From Glandiceps talaboti (taxonomy: Eukaryota; Hemichordata; Enteropneusta; Spengelidae): 64,000 nt of DNA. Each line of letters begins with the position of its first letter. The first letter of the stretch is position 1. The stretch spans positions 25,182,676 through 25,246,675 of the forward strand of contig NC_135550.1 in assembly GCF_964340395.1 (NCBI RefSeq), read 5' to 3'. Positions 13,854-26,440 of the stretch are shown one piece after another. Position numbers and translations under genes: made by a program. The notes under the pieces were generated by a model. It was not told the DNA's origin and searched no databases. It saw nothing but the letters and a program-made list of their open reading frames with translations.

Positions 13854-13889
<36 letters not shown>
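13854..13889. repeat. (CAA)n microsatellite
   Basis: Twelve CAA triplets in an uninterrupted run. Confidence 0.95.
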
Positions 13890-15642
13890 TTACGCACAAC
13901 AATTTACCGACATCGGGCCACACTTCTCTACGATAAACATTGATCATAGAAGTATTGAGACTACTCAGCTTGGCAGTTCATCAAATTATGTTGTGCGTAT
14001 CAGTTAAATTTCCATTTTAAGACTAGTTTCATAACCTACTTAACTCTATATCGAGCTTTCTTAATAATGCCTCTATTTTCATTTCTAACACCCAGAATGC
14101 ATCTCGGGGAGCAATTTCCATGACAAAAGTTCTCACAATCTCTCCCTCCTTTGAAAGTTTGCTCCTTATTCTTTTGAAATAATAAAAGAAATTTGGGGTT
14201 TCACCGTCGTGTTTCCAAGGAAATTGACAATCGTTTATTTTCCCAAAGAATTAGCCGTATTCGGCGGCCATGTTGGATTCTAAAATGGTTTAATTTTGAT
14301 CCCTATTGTAAATTTTTTTTTACGGTGACCCCTGATTTTACACTAGATTTAAACTGAGAATTGTTCGGAGTTTTCTTCAACAAAATGACTTTAATCATCT
14401 GCACTGTCTTTTTGTAAATAAGAAATTATTATTACATATTATACACATCTAAAATTGTGAGGAATAATGGACAAAGATGAGAAATTATCAAGCTGAGAAA
14501 TGAAATGTTGATAAAAGTATGTAGTCAGCTTTTATATATTTTACACTATATCATGAAAATATAGTCCTGTGAAAACCATTTTCACTGCTGACAATGCAAT
14601 GTCAGTACAAGGGTATTTAGCTGATACACTGATCACGCACTCTCCCAACCTTCCCATCAAATTCCACGCAACTCATGGAAGTAGTTGTAGGGTAAGCATG
14701 GTGACGTCATCGAATGGTTGCCATAGTAACACGCTATATATATGTGATCACGTGATGATAAATTTCTTCCGCCTGCCTGAATTGTCAGAGTAACGTACAT
14801 GTTGTTTCAAATTTCCATCTATTATTCCTGTCTGTATCAATACATCTCACGACTCTCGCTGACATGAAAAACTACACGTACACTGAAAACGCACTCAGTC
14901 CATATCCTTTAGAAATACTTTATTACGGATTCCTTCTCAACTGCAGTGGTGTACTTTCTTTTGCAGCTTTCCCATAAAAACGTTTACAGCGAATGTAGAC
15001 GACCTCAATTAGAGAAGCGATCCTTAATTGAGTACTGTTGCAACTGTCAACTCGTATTACTCCACATCGTTGTACTAAGTTCTAAAGCAAACAAAAACCC
15101 ATTAGAAGGACATATATTTTCCATTTTCCGCTCTAAAACCCATGGGTTCCAAACACACACACAAGCTGAAACTCTATCCCAAATTAACCCCATCTACTGT
15201 GTTTAGTATGTTGTGACAAAGCATTCAGTAATTTATTCCGCCCCAGTTACTCTATATTTTTATATAATCTACTCTAAGTATAATGTTAACATAGATCTTG
15301 TATTTTAACGTTGATTTAGGTTGATTCAAGTCGTAAATTCAACATGTCTAACAAATAGCTTTCTTTCACTAGTATCTGCCAGTGAAGGTCACGTGGTCTG
15401 ACTTAATGAGAGCAATGATCGATTCTCCTGCATTTCTTATTTCTCGTATTAGAATAATATCCCTTTAAATATACAACTTGATATTATGATTTGTATTGTG
15501 AAATCTTTCTGACAATTATCGATCAGACGTTATTTATATGGATATTGATTGATTTATTGGTTCTGAATACATGCATGCATTTCAATTCGTTTGCTACTGC
15601 TTCTACACGTTTATGTCAGTTTGAGAGAGAGTTTGAGAGTGA
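13890..15642. other. non-coding stretch around a regulatory-like module
   Basis: Frames here are short and chance-like. The notable part is the CRE/X-box/E-box group at 14702-14755. The rest shows no repeat structure. Confidence 0.55.
14702..14755. promoter_or_regulatory. CRE, RFX X-box and E-box within 54 bp
   Basis: Three palindromic or near-palindromic sites lie in a row: the CREB/ATF octamer TGACGTCA at 14702-14709, an RFX X-box GTTGCCATAGTAAC at 14717-14730 (two half sites split by AT), and the octamer TCACGTGA at 14748-14755 (bHLH-ZIP E-box of the USF/TFE/MITF class). Spacings are 7 and 17 bp. RFX and CREB sites side by side are known from composite enhancers such as the X1-X2 boxes of MHC class II promoters. 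Enhancer function here is inference. No gene lies within 15 kb on either side in this window. Confidence 0.5.
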
Positions 15643-15647
15643 GAGAG

Positions 15648-15725
<78 letters not shown>
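15643..15725. repeat. (GA)n microsatellite
   Basis: About 80 bp of pure GA, with degenerate GA-rich flanks starting near 15624. The Arg-Glu frame across it is an artefact. Confidence 0.97.
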
Positions 15726-15726
<1 letters not shown>

Positions 15727-16204
15727 AGTCAGCATACAAAATGATAGATAGATAGAAAGACAGTCAGGCACATAAGGAGAATAGGAGAGATATATGAACA
15801 GAGAGAGGGCGTGGGTTCGTCCTTCGCCTTTCGTCTATTTCATTATGTGAAAGTGGCTTTCATAATCCCTTCTCAATATTGACTCTCTTCAACGTTTTCA
15901 AAACGAACACGCGAACGTCTTGACTCGTTCGGAATTTGCTGCGTCTTCCTCAGACCATCCGTTTGGTTAAATGAACTATTATATGAAAGTCAACTCAATT
16001 CTACTTGCGACTGTACTTTCTCATAGCCACTTCAGTTACTTACACAAGCTTTTCAAGTTTTGTTTACGCCACAACACTTTGGTTCCTCTCATTTAAAGTG
16101 GGCTATTTGTCAAGAGGGTTTAAGCTTTGATGCATTACATACCGTAAAAAAAATTTCCGACAAGGATCCCATCCCATATTACACAATCAAATTACAGTAA
16201 AATC

Positions 16205-16205
<1 letters not shown>

Positions 16206-16250
<45 letters not shown>

Positions 16251-16283
16251 CGACAGACAGATAGACAGACAGACAGACAGACC

Positions 16284-16341
<58 letters not shown>

Positions 16342-16469
16342 TATAGACAGACAGACAGACAGTCAGTCAGTCAGTCAGTCAGTCAGTCAGAAATCAGACA
16401 TACGGACAGGCAGACAGACAGACAGAGAGACAGACAGACAGACATGGACAGAGAGACAGACAGTCAGAC

Positions 16470-16536
<67 letters not shown>

Positions 16537-16560
16537 GACAGAGACAGAGACAGAGACACA
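16206..16560. repeat. complex (GA)n/(GACA)n/(GTCA)n/(GAGACA)n array
   Basis: About 355 bp of linked purine-rich simple repeats: a short GA run, long GACA arrays with GACC and GATA variants, a block of TCAG units around 16362-16390, more GACA, and a GAGACA hexamer run at the right end. The mosaic order implies many slippage and substitution rounds. Two minus-strand frames full of Cys-Leu-Ser-Val are artefacts. Confidence 0.96.
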
Positions 16561-19500
16561 GAGTGGGGGGACGAATAATATAAAATATACCTGTCAATAG
16601 AAACTCATATTTTACAATAAATCTTCCCTCAGATTGTGAGTTTGATGCCCAAATACTTCTGCACAACACGATTTAAGCACTTAGCCCATTTCTATTCCAA
16701 AACAAATTGTGTTAAATTCTCAACATCTTGCCCATTGTCTGATGTCTTCAAGCACATAAGAGCAATGCTTTGTTGTGCATATACAGACTTCGTTCGAGAA
16801 TTCATTACACACAGCAAACACAAATCGTGCCTGTTTTTAAGCAACGCGACTTCAAGATAAAATAACGAACTGGGTGTTAAAGCCAAAGAAGCCAGTACAT
16901 GATCCTGGTGGGTACTTGCCTAGGGTTGTGGTGGTGGTATCGATAGTCATTCCATGTCACAGAGATTTAATTGGGAAGGAGTGGGGGGAGTGGCAGCACC
17001 TTGATATTCAACAGATGACTGTAAAGCCATGACAACATTGGCATGAATGCATACACGGTGACTTTCATAATGTCAAAAATATTGTTTTATGCAAAAATAT
17101 GAAATTAGTCAAGACATATATCTCAGAAAATGATCGCCCTAATTTAAAGCAAATGGATATTAAACCCAGGGTAGTGTAATGACCCCATATAGAAGGTAAT
17201 GGAACCTTTGTGGAAGTTCTCTTAGTAACCGGTATGCCGCCGTCTCTATTGGTTTCAGACGTGTTACTTGTTACTATACAAAAATCCCAGCCGCAAAAAC
17301 TACATACTTCACAGTTTTGAGTTCAGTATTTGTTTTACAATACACTATTTGTCAATTGGAGTACAGCGGGACTGCTGTCTAGAATGCGCCGTGTCAACGT
17401 TCGACTTTTACCTCATTTCGTCGGCACCATGGTACGATGTGATGATCTTTTGACGAGACGGATAGAGGCCGTAATTCATATAGTTACTTGTTCTCTTTCG
17501 TTTACCTGGTTCGTTGTTATGGCGATGAACTCTATCTGGTCGGGAAGAAACTTTACATTTAAATGAAAAATATGTTTGTCTGGCACATTCACAGTACTAG
17601 TGTTCGTCTGTAATATACTGTTACTTATGTATAGTATTACCAAACACACGTGGCTATCCCCAAAAAAGACAACTGGAAGCACACTATAAAAGTAGAAACA
17701 AAACTGTGGAATCCCATATAATTGAATAAGTCTAGTGGCTGTACTTTTAATTAACGAAGAACTCATTTGTCAACAATTCTCCTTCAAATATCCTTCATAT
17801 ATATCATATATGATACATATATGTGTTGAATACTTTGCCCTAATTACAGATTAATGACATAGGAACGTTAACACCAACGCCACATTTGTAGAAATCAGGC
17901 CATGCATTGTCTAAACGACTTGATCTCTGACATCAATGTATCAGACAGTCTGTTACTTGGGATGGTACAATGTCGCCACTGTGTATAGTGCATGATACCC
18001 ACAGCGCATACTAGGCCGATAGTGTAACACATATCTTGCGAATTTGGATTTTTTTTTTTAAATCGTTCATTTAATCTGTAATACTGTCTTAGAGATTGCA
18101 GGTAGGTCTTTACAACGGAAAATGCCAACTCTCGCCATAGATATAAAAGTCCTCAACACATGATTTTAATGAAATGAAGGTCACAAAACTCGAATACTAA
18201 GAGAATGACTAGTTCGATCAATGTTTTCACAAAATGGACACGTATTATCATATTAAAACTAACTGGTTAATATTCAAAATATTTTCTAAAGTGACAAGAT
18301 AGTGGGATTCGGTTGTTACCATATTCATCCATATATTAACCCTTCATATATTGTTTGCAACCCAGGCTTGATCCATAAATAATTCCGAACAAATTTTATG
18401 ATACAATTTTGAGGTATGCTTCTTAAACTCATGTTTGTTGACAAGAACGGTTTCCCTAATTACAAAATATAAGCTTTAGCTAATTTTAAGATTTTGTGCG
18501 TGTTGTAGCCATATTTGCATAGATTAAACAAGCCAACGATAATGACATTTCGAGTGAAATGATTTAAATACATTGTGAAATAGAGTTGTCACTAATGACA
18601 TTGTCATGGCATTTGCCATGGTCCACCTATCGATCCGTGAGTAATCATACGGAGTTCCTATCCTACTTGAACCAAAGTCCCCATTTGCTTCTACATGTCT
18701 ACGGAATGTTATTCTAATATTGTATTTTAAGAACGCTCTCGACTAGACTCTTTCTTTGACTTGGCATGTCTGTTTTCATCTCAATCGACATAGCTAAGAC
18801 ATTATGACAAAACAAGAGCTGGAGAAGTGGCATGGCCGTGCAAAAATTTCCACAGCAATCTAAAATATCTTTAGATGTGTTGTGACAAGATGCACTCGAA
18901 ACTGGCTAGTTAAGTAGGAGGATGGGTATCTGTTCCAAAATAATGACTTGAGTCGGTAAAATTTAGATTTATTGATTTTGTTAAGTAGCACGGCCAATAA
19001 CATTTAACGGGTTCTTGAAATAGCTTTATTTGGTATTTGACGGCCGTTATGTCTGTATTTAGCTCTGCTTTTATCCTCGAACGACCGTCTACACATTCTG
19101 AGTGCGGTTTCAATGCATCCCTTTCACAGAAAACTGCAGCCTATTTTACCAATTTGAGACGAAGCCCAACTGTTTAATACGCTATTCTATAGTAAATGTG
19201 TGCAGTGATGAATAGGTGAATGCCTTTGTAATCAAACAACATCAGATATTTGCCCTGTAATCTCCATTTCCCGCCATTTTATGCGTTCCACATTTAATCA
19301 TCACAATTTCCCCGCCATCAAGATCTATCAATATCTTCTAAAGTCACACGAGCAAAGTAATTTGGCGCCTCACTATTAAAATAACCAATCTTGTGCTTAA
19401 GATTGAGATTCTAGTCCATGATCAAATATGACAAATGGATCCAAAGCGCAAAATCCCATTAGCAGGCATTTTCTCTCCAAAATTCCTCTAACAGAATTCT

Positions 19501-20080
19501 TGCTGTCCACAAAATGGTAAAGCCTACGTCTCATGTATTACACATGTATTTCCTATATAAGATGGGAATTAAATTTAATTTTGTATAATTCTGCCGATTT
19601 CATTTTGATTCTTCGCTGTTTTTTAGCAATTGTACACAATTCCTCGATTGACGTATTCAGACACAACTGAGGCGGGAAAGGTTCAGCATGCTGATCTTTG
19701 GCAAAACTGCAAAATTAGGTTAAAACTTTAATGTGGGTGGAATTTGGTCAATTTAGGTCAAATATCGCTCTGAACTTGTAACCCTGCCCAAAGGTGAAAA
19801 GACAGAATAATGGAAAGCGTGTTAATATACAACCATGCAGATGAATATATCTATACGTCCTATCTCTTGCAGTCAACCAGTCAACATCTAAGACTGAGTT
19901 GAAATGCACAACTACAAGTATACAAGTAAGGTATGTATCAGCCACTGCACTATTTTTAGATTCATTACATATATCTACTATATACTACATATATCACTGT
20001 CACGGAGTCAAGGATTAGACACACAGTCTATCCATTTACGGCAATAATCTGTTATATATCGATCTAAGCACTTACCCGCA
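16561..20080. other. non-coding stretch, no gene recognised
   Basis: Short overlapping frames on both strands only, the longest about 96 codons. There are short AT palindromes near 17797-17825. I see no other structured element. Confidence 0.55.
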
Positions 20081-20125
20081 TACATACATACATACATACA
20101 TACATACATACATACATACATACAT

Positions 20126-20165
<40 letters not shown>

Positions 20166-20278
20166 ACACACACACACACACACACATACACACATACACA
20201 CATACATACATACATACATACATACATACATACATACATACATACATACATACATACATACATACATACATACATACA

Positions 20279-20309
<31 letters not shown>
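20081..20309. repeat. (TACA)n-(CA)n-(TACA)n microsatellite
   Basis: About 230 bp: a TACA block, a CA-rich centre with scattered CATA, and a second longer TACA block. All minus frames are open only because the 4-bp unit lacks stops. Confidence 0.97.
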
Positions 20310-20312
<3 letters not shown>

Positions 20313-23140
20313 ACAATAGGTGAAAACATCCTTCAAGGACATCACTGAATTTTAGTTATTAAATTTAGGAGTTAGAATAAACAAGTTTGAATTTGCAATA
20401 CAGTATCATAATACTACATAATGCTGTGCTAGGAGCATTGATTAGTATAGCCGAGACTAGCACACACAGTATGATATTGATAGTATGATATTTTAATCGG
20501 TATTGGCAATCAGCCATCCTATATCAAAAGATATATTTCAACTATATGTGCTGTGAAAACAAAGATTTTTTAACAATGATTTAAACAAGGAACAAAGATT
20601 TAAAAGAACCTTGTCGTCAGATGATAGTATCAAGATTGCAATAATATATGTTTCAATCTGTTGATAACTTGAAACGACCCTTGTTCAAGGCTCCACTTGT
20701 TTTATTACAGGTGTTATTTTTGTTATTTGTACATTTTCTGTTTTAGTATATTTCAGATTTGTTTGCATGGGACCTTAGATGAGAATACATGGAATGTTCT
20801 TAATAGTAATTTCACCCAACATTTTGATAAACGCCTCACCAGCCATCCTCAAAGATTGTCCACAGTATTAAATATTAAACCAAACGCTTCAGCGATCATT
20901 TTGTCACCGAACATGATTTAACCTACTGAGTACCAGAGACGGAAGCTGTTCACTTTGCCCCTTCAAGCGTCCTTCATCATGTTCCAAAGTATATCTTTTT
21001 ATTTCACACTGTCTTCGTTTTTGCAGTTGTAATGAAGTCACCAAACAAACTATTTGAACTAAGTTCATGCCAGGTTTTGACGTTCTCTATGAAAACGTAT
21101 CGAGACCAGCCAGACATGTGCAAACGGTTCCAAAGAATTGTTACTTCACACCAATAGTAGATGGAAAGAGAAGGGGTGGGGGGAGGGGGTCGTAGCAGTC
21201 TGAGACGGAGGGAGGTCATAGACACCTTCTGTGTATATGTTGTATAATAACCATTGTCTTGTCATTGCATTCCATTGGGGTGAATGACCATGTATTACAT
21301 CAAAGTAAATCATATCACCCCATACCTAGACCACTCAAGGAGATTGCAGGACCAGACGTATGTGTACACATTTTGATTAAGCTTTGTTTCTGTCATATAA
21401 AGAATCGATCAAGCTATGTCGTTATCAAGAGAACAATACTATAGATAAGATTTCTGTTAAAGCAAGGTGTGATGGTAGCCTTGATTCATATTGTAAGCTA
21501 AATTACATGTTGTATAACTCGTTCAATAATTTCCACATTTTGTTTTTGTGTTACTCTTTATTTCAAAATATTTTACATTGTAAGTCTTTTGTCGAATAAC
21601 ATTACAAAAGTGATGGTGAACGCTTCGAGAAAACTACCATAACATCAGCCGTGTTTGTGCGTGCATGTTACTGGTTAAATCTAGTAACACGTGTCATTTC
21701 ACACTGTGCTTCTTACCAACGAAAATTGATCTTTACTGAAGACAGTATAGTCTGGAATTGCGCTTATATTACCTTACACTTTCAGTTATGAGTATTTCTA
21801 TTAGGTAGGTGGTGATACATACCATTTTTGTCATAGGTCAAATACATGTATCCGATTGTTCAACTTTAACCATCTTCTATCAGATATATTGGCATATATT
21901 ATGTATCTATATATACATATAATACATACATGGCAACCCTTTAACTGGGGATGAGATTTGACACAGTCTTTTGGAGTCTACGAGGTCAAAGGTGGAAAAT
22001 TGCTTATATTTACTACATTGTCCGAAACTTTCCATAAACTTTCCCCGAAAGACAAGATGTCAATCGGACACTCCAAAAAATACATATTTTGGGAATTATT
22101 CAAACAACACAAAGACATAACATTAGAAAAATACGTTACGATTTATTTTCTAAACTATATGATGATTAATTTTTCATCTTTGTATTTTCAATTCTGTAGC
22201 GTACTTTAAGCTCCTTATTGAATATGAGTTCAAAAATCAATTATCGTTTATATCATCCTAGCAGCCTGATGACGTCACCAAAGTACCAGTCCGGTAACCT
22301 TGACAACCAGACATATTCACAAACCTCGACGGCTACCATATCAAAAAGTCAGTGAGACTGCTGAAAGGAGCTCTATCAAGAATATAATGGTATAAATTTG
22401 TATATAACTATCACCCACGCATTATTTGTGTGCTTTTTACCTTTCTAACCACTGTTGGAATTTTAACAGTTCAGGTACGAAATAAACTAAAGTTACTACA
22501 GTACATATAGTTTCATTAGAACACACAGACTTGGAATGCTACAAATTAAAAAAATAGCTAGTATTTGTATTCAAATATCATAATTTATCGTTTTACTTGC
22601 TGTCACGTGTGGCATAGATTATTACAATATATCTTTCCGCAACGGATACCATGGTAACACAAGGTATGCGTGACGAAGAAGTGGCCCATTAGACTTACAA
22701 CATCGTATCCCACCTACAGTTACATACAAATATGTACGGCAACGATCTTTTTCAAGGTAGTTAGGAATCAGTAATATCTCTTTTATCGTTTTTCTATATT
22801 GCCTTGCCAATTGACTCAAATCTATGTAATGTATTCTAGGACAGATGGTACAGATTTGAGATAGCCTGAATGAATTTAAGAGTGTATTCATTTTGGTTGG
22901 GCTGCAAAGGAGAAGCTTTATATTCCAGTTAATATTACTGTTCAAGACCATTACGTTCAAAGCGAAACTCATTTGTATTGAGTTGAAATGGGAATTAGAA
23001 ATAGCAAATTGACATTCAAAAAGACCTCGATCTTAACACGTTTTCAATTTTCTCAGCCGCATTTCAAGGCGTTACGTCTCAACAACTTTGAATGCTCCTA
23101 CTCAAACCATCACCATTCCATACATGGACCGTGTGGCCTA
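20310..23140. other. non-coding stretch with CRE and X-box-like sites
   Basis: No convincing gene. A CRE octamer is at 22270-22277 and is followed 15 to 30 bp later by an X-box-like GGTAACCTTGACAACC. A near-palindromic X-box-like GATACCATGGTAAC is at 22645-22658. A minus-strand ATG frame of 116 codons (22622-22972) is of a length expected a few times by chance in this window, so I do not call it. Confidence 0.5.
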
Positions 23141-23500
23141 ATTTAAAGGGGCACAGTCTGTAGCTATGGATTTTTGTGGTTACTTTAAAGGGACACAGTC
23201 TGTAACTTTATGGATTTTGGTGGTTACTTTTGTTTAAAGGGACACAGTCTGTAACTTTATGGATTTTGGCGGTTACTGAAAACGTACACAGTCAGTAACT
23301 ATGTGGATTTTAGTGGTTACTTGTTTAAAGGGACAAAGTCTGTGACTTTATATTTTGGTGGTTACCTTCAAGAAGCACAGTCTGTAACCTTTCGGCTTTT
23401 TGCTGATTATTTCGAAGGTGTACAGTCTGTAACATTATGGGTTTTGCTGGTTAATTTTGTTTAAAGGACACGGTCTGTAACTTTATGGTCTGTAACAGTT
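23141..23500. repeat. minisatellite, about 8 diverged units of 42-50 bp
   Basis: Units share the core AAAGGGACACAGTCTGTAAC followed by TTTATGGATTTTGG and GGTTAC. Unit starts fall near 23141, 23183, 23233, 23278, 23325, 23369, 23414 and 23460. The central units are the most alike and the outer ones are diverged or truncated, the usual pattern when array edges degenerate. Confidence 0.9.
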
Positions 23501-23952
23501 AGGAAGCCTCTCGTCTGTACTACTCACCTCTACCACGGTGTATTGATGACAGTTTTTTCCTAATTAAGTTTTAGTACATTTTGTATGTGTTTTATTTTGT
23601 AAACGGGTTTCAGCCATATTTTTGGCCTCGGCTGGTTGTCAGACTGTGACCCTTTAACTTATAACTTTATATCTATAAATATATGACAACGTCGTGACTT
23701 TCTTGGTCTTTTATTATATTCAGTGTGTGATTTCAATGTAATCCCGTTATATATGAATATTTGAACTACATCCAGACAGTAGATGGTCAGGTAAACAATC
23801 TGCTATCAGTCAAATTCACCACAAAGTGGAACTCAATAATTTGATTTCTTATACCACAAATCCAAAGATAATCAGTAAACAGAGTGAAGTGTAAACGTTT
23901 CAGTGGTTTCATGGCTGCAGTTTTCAAAGTATGACTAGCTATTTACACCAAG

Positions 23953-24137
23953 TACACTTTTTGTCATATAACCTTAGCATTTGGGTGTTTGAGACACACA
24001 CAATTCTTGTTTGAGACACACACAATCCTTGTTTGAGACACACTGAATCCTGGTCATAAGACCTTAGCATTTGACGTTTTATGCTACAATTTACTCTAAC
24101 ACAGAACACATCAAAAGATGCGTTAGTCGGAGGTGAC
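23953..24137 (+). repeat. left inverted arm of the fold-back element
   Basis: It begins TACACTTTTTGTCATATAAC, contains the 22-bp triplicated GTTTGAGACACACAC motif at about 23982-24050, and ends near GTTAGTCGGAGGTGA. It pairs with 25449-25632. Confidence 0.85.
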
Positions 24138-24286
24138 TTCTTCAAAGCATCCTGCTTTACACACTGTTACAATTTCGTGTGGTGTCTAAGACACACTAAC
24201 TTCTGGTCTGTCGAACAGAGTAAATTGTTGACATTAACTCCGCTTTCAACGTTGAAGAGAGCGCTCGAGCAGTCAGTAGACGTCTA

Positions 24287-24565
24287 CTACGCGGTGTCCA
24301 GTGTTTTCGGTGACCATCCGCTTTCCACTGATGTTTCTCGTGTCTCCTTTTTCACCCCTCTCTCGCTGTGTCTTTTTGTAGAGTACGTACGTCCAGTGTC
24401 TACATCAAATTTTAAAAAGTGGTGTATGATACGCTCAAACTTAAATAATTCTTCATCCAAATTAGATGGTACTCGACTCTGCCGTGATAGTAGTCCTGCT
24501 TGCATACGGAGTAAATCGTCCCTTGAGCGAAACGCGTACACCGTGACTACCGTGAAAGTGACTCT
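24287..24565 (-). other. possible coding remnant inside the fold-back element
   Basis: A minus-strand frame stays open for 93 codons from 24565 to the stop at 24287. Its first ATG is at 24505. The translation is charged and helix-like, with the stretch NLDEELFKFERIIHHFLKF, unlike the Leu/Ser/Phe-rich translations typical of chance frames here. It lies between the inverted arms, so it may be a remnant of an element-encoded protein. An overlapping plus-strand frame (24081-24635) is also open but looks less protein-like. No family is recognised and the length is not significant on its own. Confidence 0.2.
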
Positions 24566-24702
24566 TCAGAATCGCAATATCACAATTTTCTTGGTCGCGG
24601 TCCAATGGATGTTTCGCATCTCTTCGGCCATCTAGGTCCATGGAATCGTAAAAAGGGGATACTTTATCAGATCACCCTCCGAGAATATGGGTACGATGCC
24701 CC

Positions 24703-24828
<126 letters not shown>

Positions 24829-24854
24829 GTAAGGATTAGGTGTCGTTGAAGGTA

Positions 24855-24927
24855 TAGCTCTGGATTTATACGCTACGGGGTTTTTACCCGACGTGTCGAA
24901 ACCCCGTAGCATAGTAATCCAGAGCTA
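24855..24927. mobile_element. 73-bp palindromic insertion with 10-bp direct repeats
   Basis: Two arms of 29 bp (24855-24883 and 24899-24927) are inverted copies with only three mismatches, around a 15-bp loop. The outer ends read TAGCTCTGGATT in both directions. The decamer GTTGAAGGTA directly abuts both sides (24845-24854 and 24928-24937), which looks like a target-site duplication. This is the signature of a very small MITE or fold-back insertion, here nested in the larger fold-back element. Confidence 0.75.
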
Positions 24928-25221
24928 GTTGAAGGTAAAACTTCCCGGATTTCGGAAAGAATGTGGTTTTTGAAGTGATTTTCTCCCAGATTCACTATAT
25001 AAAAAAAAAGGGGGGGGGTTCTTTTTCATTGAAATATTAACTGGAAAAGGGGTACATATGAAATTTCGCTAACAAGCCGGGGTACCCACCAATTCATGAT
25101 CGAACGACTGCCACTGCTGGGGCGTCGCGACGCGTCGGAGAGTCAGAATTGTACGGGGTGTTGGTCACCGAAAACACCCGTCCTGTAGACTACCCGAACT
25201 GTCAATCCGTGTTGACGGCCC

Positions 25222-25383
25222 TTTGATATGTGCTGTTTTAGAGTAAATTGTTGCAGAAAATGCCCAAATGCTAAACTCTTATGACCAGGATTCAGTGTGT
25301 TTCGAACACCTCAATTCTGGTCATAAGACCTTAGCATTTGGTTGTTTTCTGCAACAATTTACTCTAAAACAGAAGACATCAAG
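25222..25383. repeat. internal inverted repeat pair of the fold-back element
   Basis: Left arm about 25222-25290 and right arm about 25310-25383 are inverted copies of the 70-bp module (core TTTTAGAGTAAATTGTTGCA ... CAAATGCTAA), separated by about 20 bp with GTGTTTCGAACAC. It would form a long hairpin as single-stranded DNA or RNA. Confidence 0.85.
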
Positions 25384-25448
25384 GGTTCCGTCAATGAGAG
25401 TTGATGCAGACACAAGTTGGTGTGGTTTCGACTGGAGTGTTTGTTTTG

Positions 25449-25632
25449 TCGCCTGGAACTGACGCATCTTTTGATGTGTCCTGTTTTAGAGTAAATTGTT
25501 GCACAAAACGGCAAATGCTAAGGTCTTTTGACCAGGATTGTGTGTGTTTCGAACAAGGATTGTGTGTGTTTCGAACAAGAATTGTGTGTGTCTCAAACAC
25601 CCAAATGCTAAGGTTATATGACAAAAAGTGTA
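25449..25632 (-). repeat. right inverted arm of the fold-back element
   Basis: Inverted copy of 23953-24137, including three 22-bp units at about 25536-25605 and ending GACAAAAAGTGTA. Differences are scattered substitutions, so the element is not very recent. Confidence 0.85.
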
Positions 25633-26327
25633 AACACTTCACACATAGCACACATAACAGAATTAAGATGGCACTGGCAAACGTTAGTTTAGATGGCTTA
25701 AGCAATTCATCCTTTGAGCAAAGGGGTGCGTACATAAAGTGTGCCAACTCACTGTTATCATACAATAAAGTGCAGTATATAGTGCTAACTTCCACGTCAT
25801 CGCTGTCTCCTTGGATACACTAGGTCATTTTCAACTTTGTGAAAATAACAAGAAAGTACATGTACCTTTTCACTTTTATGGTTATTGTCATTTTATGGTG
25901 AACATGTTGATGAATACGTTGAACTGAATTCCACAGTAGTTCGTGACGGGTAGAACATCATTGTGTAGGGTTAACCATTTGGAGGGCGCACAACGTCAGC
26001 TTAGCTTCGATGACCTTTGACATAGTTTCAGAGAGTATAATGAGTCTATTTTTTGATGGGGAAGTAGATGGAGACGGTTTATTTTTTATTCTCAATAACA
26101 TTAATTGTTTCGATTGTACCTGTTCAAATTTTATAATGTTTTGTGGGAGATATGTAAATTGGTGTGCAGACGTCTAACTAGAAGAATATTTACTCTTATA
26201 AAGTGTAAAATGATGCCAGCAAAAAAAGAGAAATCGCGTACAGTTTTTCAGGGCTACGTGTAGCAACCAGTTGAAATAATTATGTCCCTGATTTGCGCAA
26301 ATACCTCAGAGTCTTCAATCGGTCATA

Positions 26328-26440
26328 TTGACCCTATCGAACAAAACAGGCTTCCCCGGGCAATCAAGTCTCCTCCTAGTCCCTGCATTTAACACTGAAC
26401 CAATGAGGGGAGGGCTTCACTGGACTTCTTGGGACAATTC
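26328..26440 (+). mobile_element. degenerate SINE body fragment
   Basis: Aligns with 13356-13450 of the SINE at 13236: both share GACYCTAnnG-ACAAnnCAGG, TTCCCCGGG, TCCTCCT and TAACACTGAACCAA followed by GAGG. The tRNA-like head and the tail are missing or unrecognisable, so this is a decayed 3' fragment of the same family. Confidence 0.65.

Noticed and set aside
22622-22972. Minus-strand 116-codon frame with an ATG start
   Set aside because: Two or three frames of this length are expected by chance in a 64 kb window of this composition, and there is no recognisable motif or promoter context.
23141-23500. CRISPR-like repeat array
   Set aside because: Units are contiguous diverged tandem repeats without unique spacers, and the genome is clearly animal-like.
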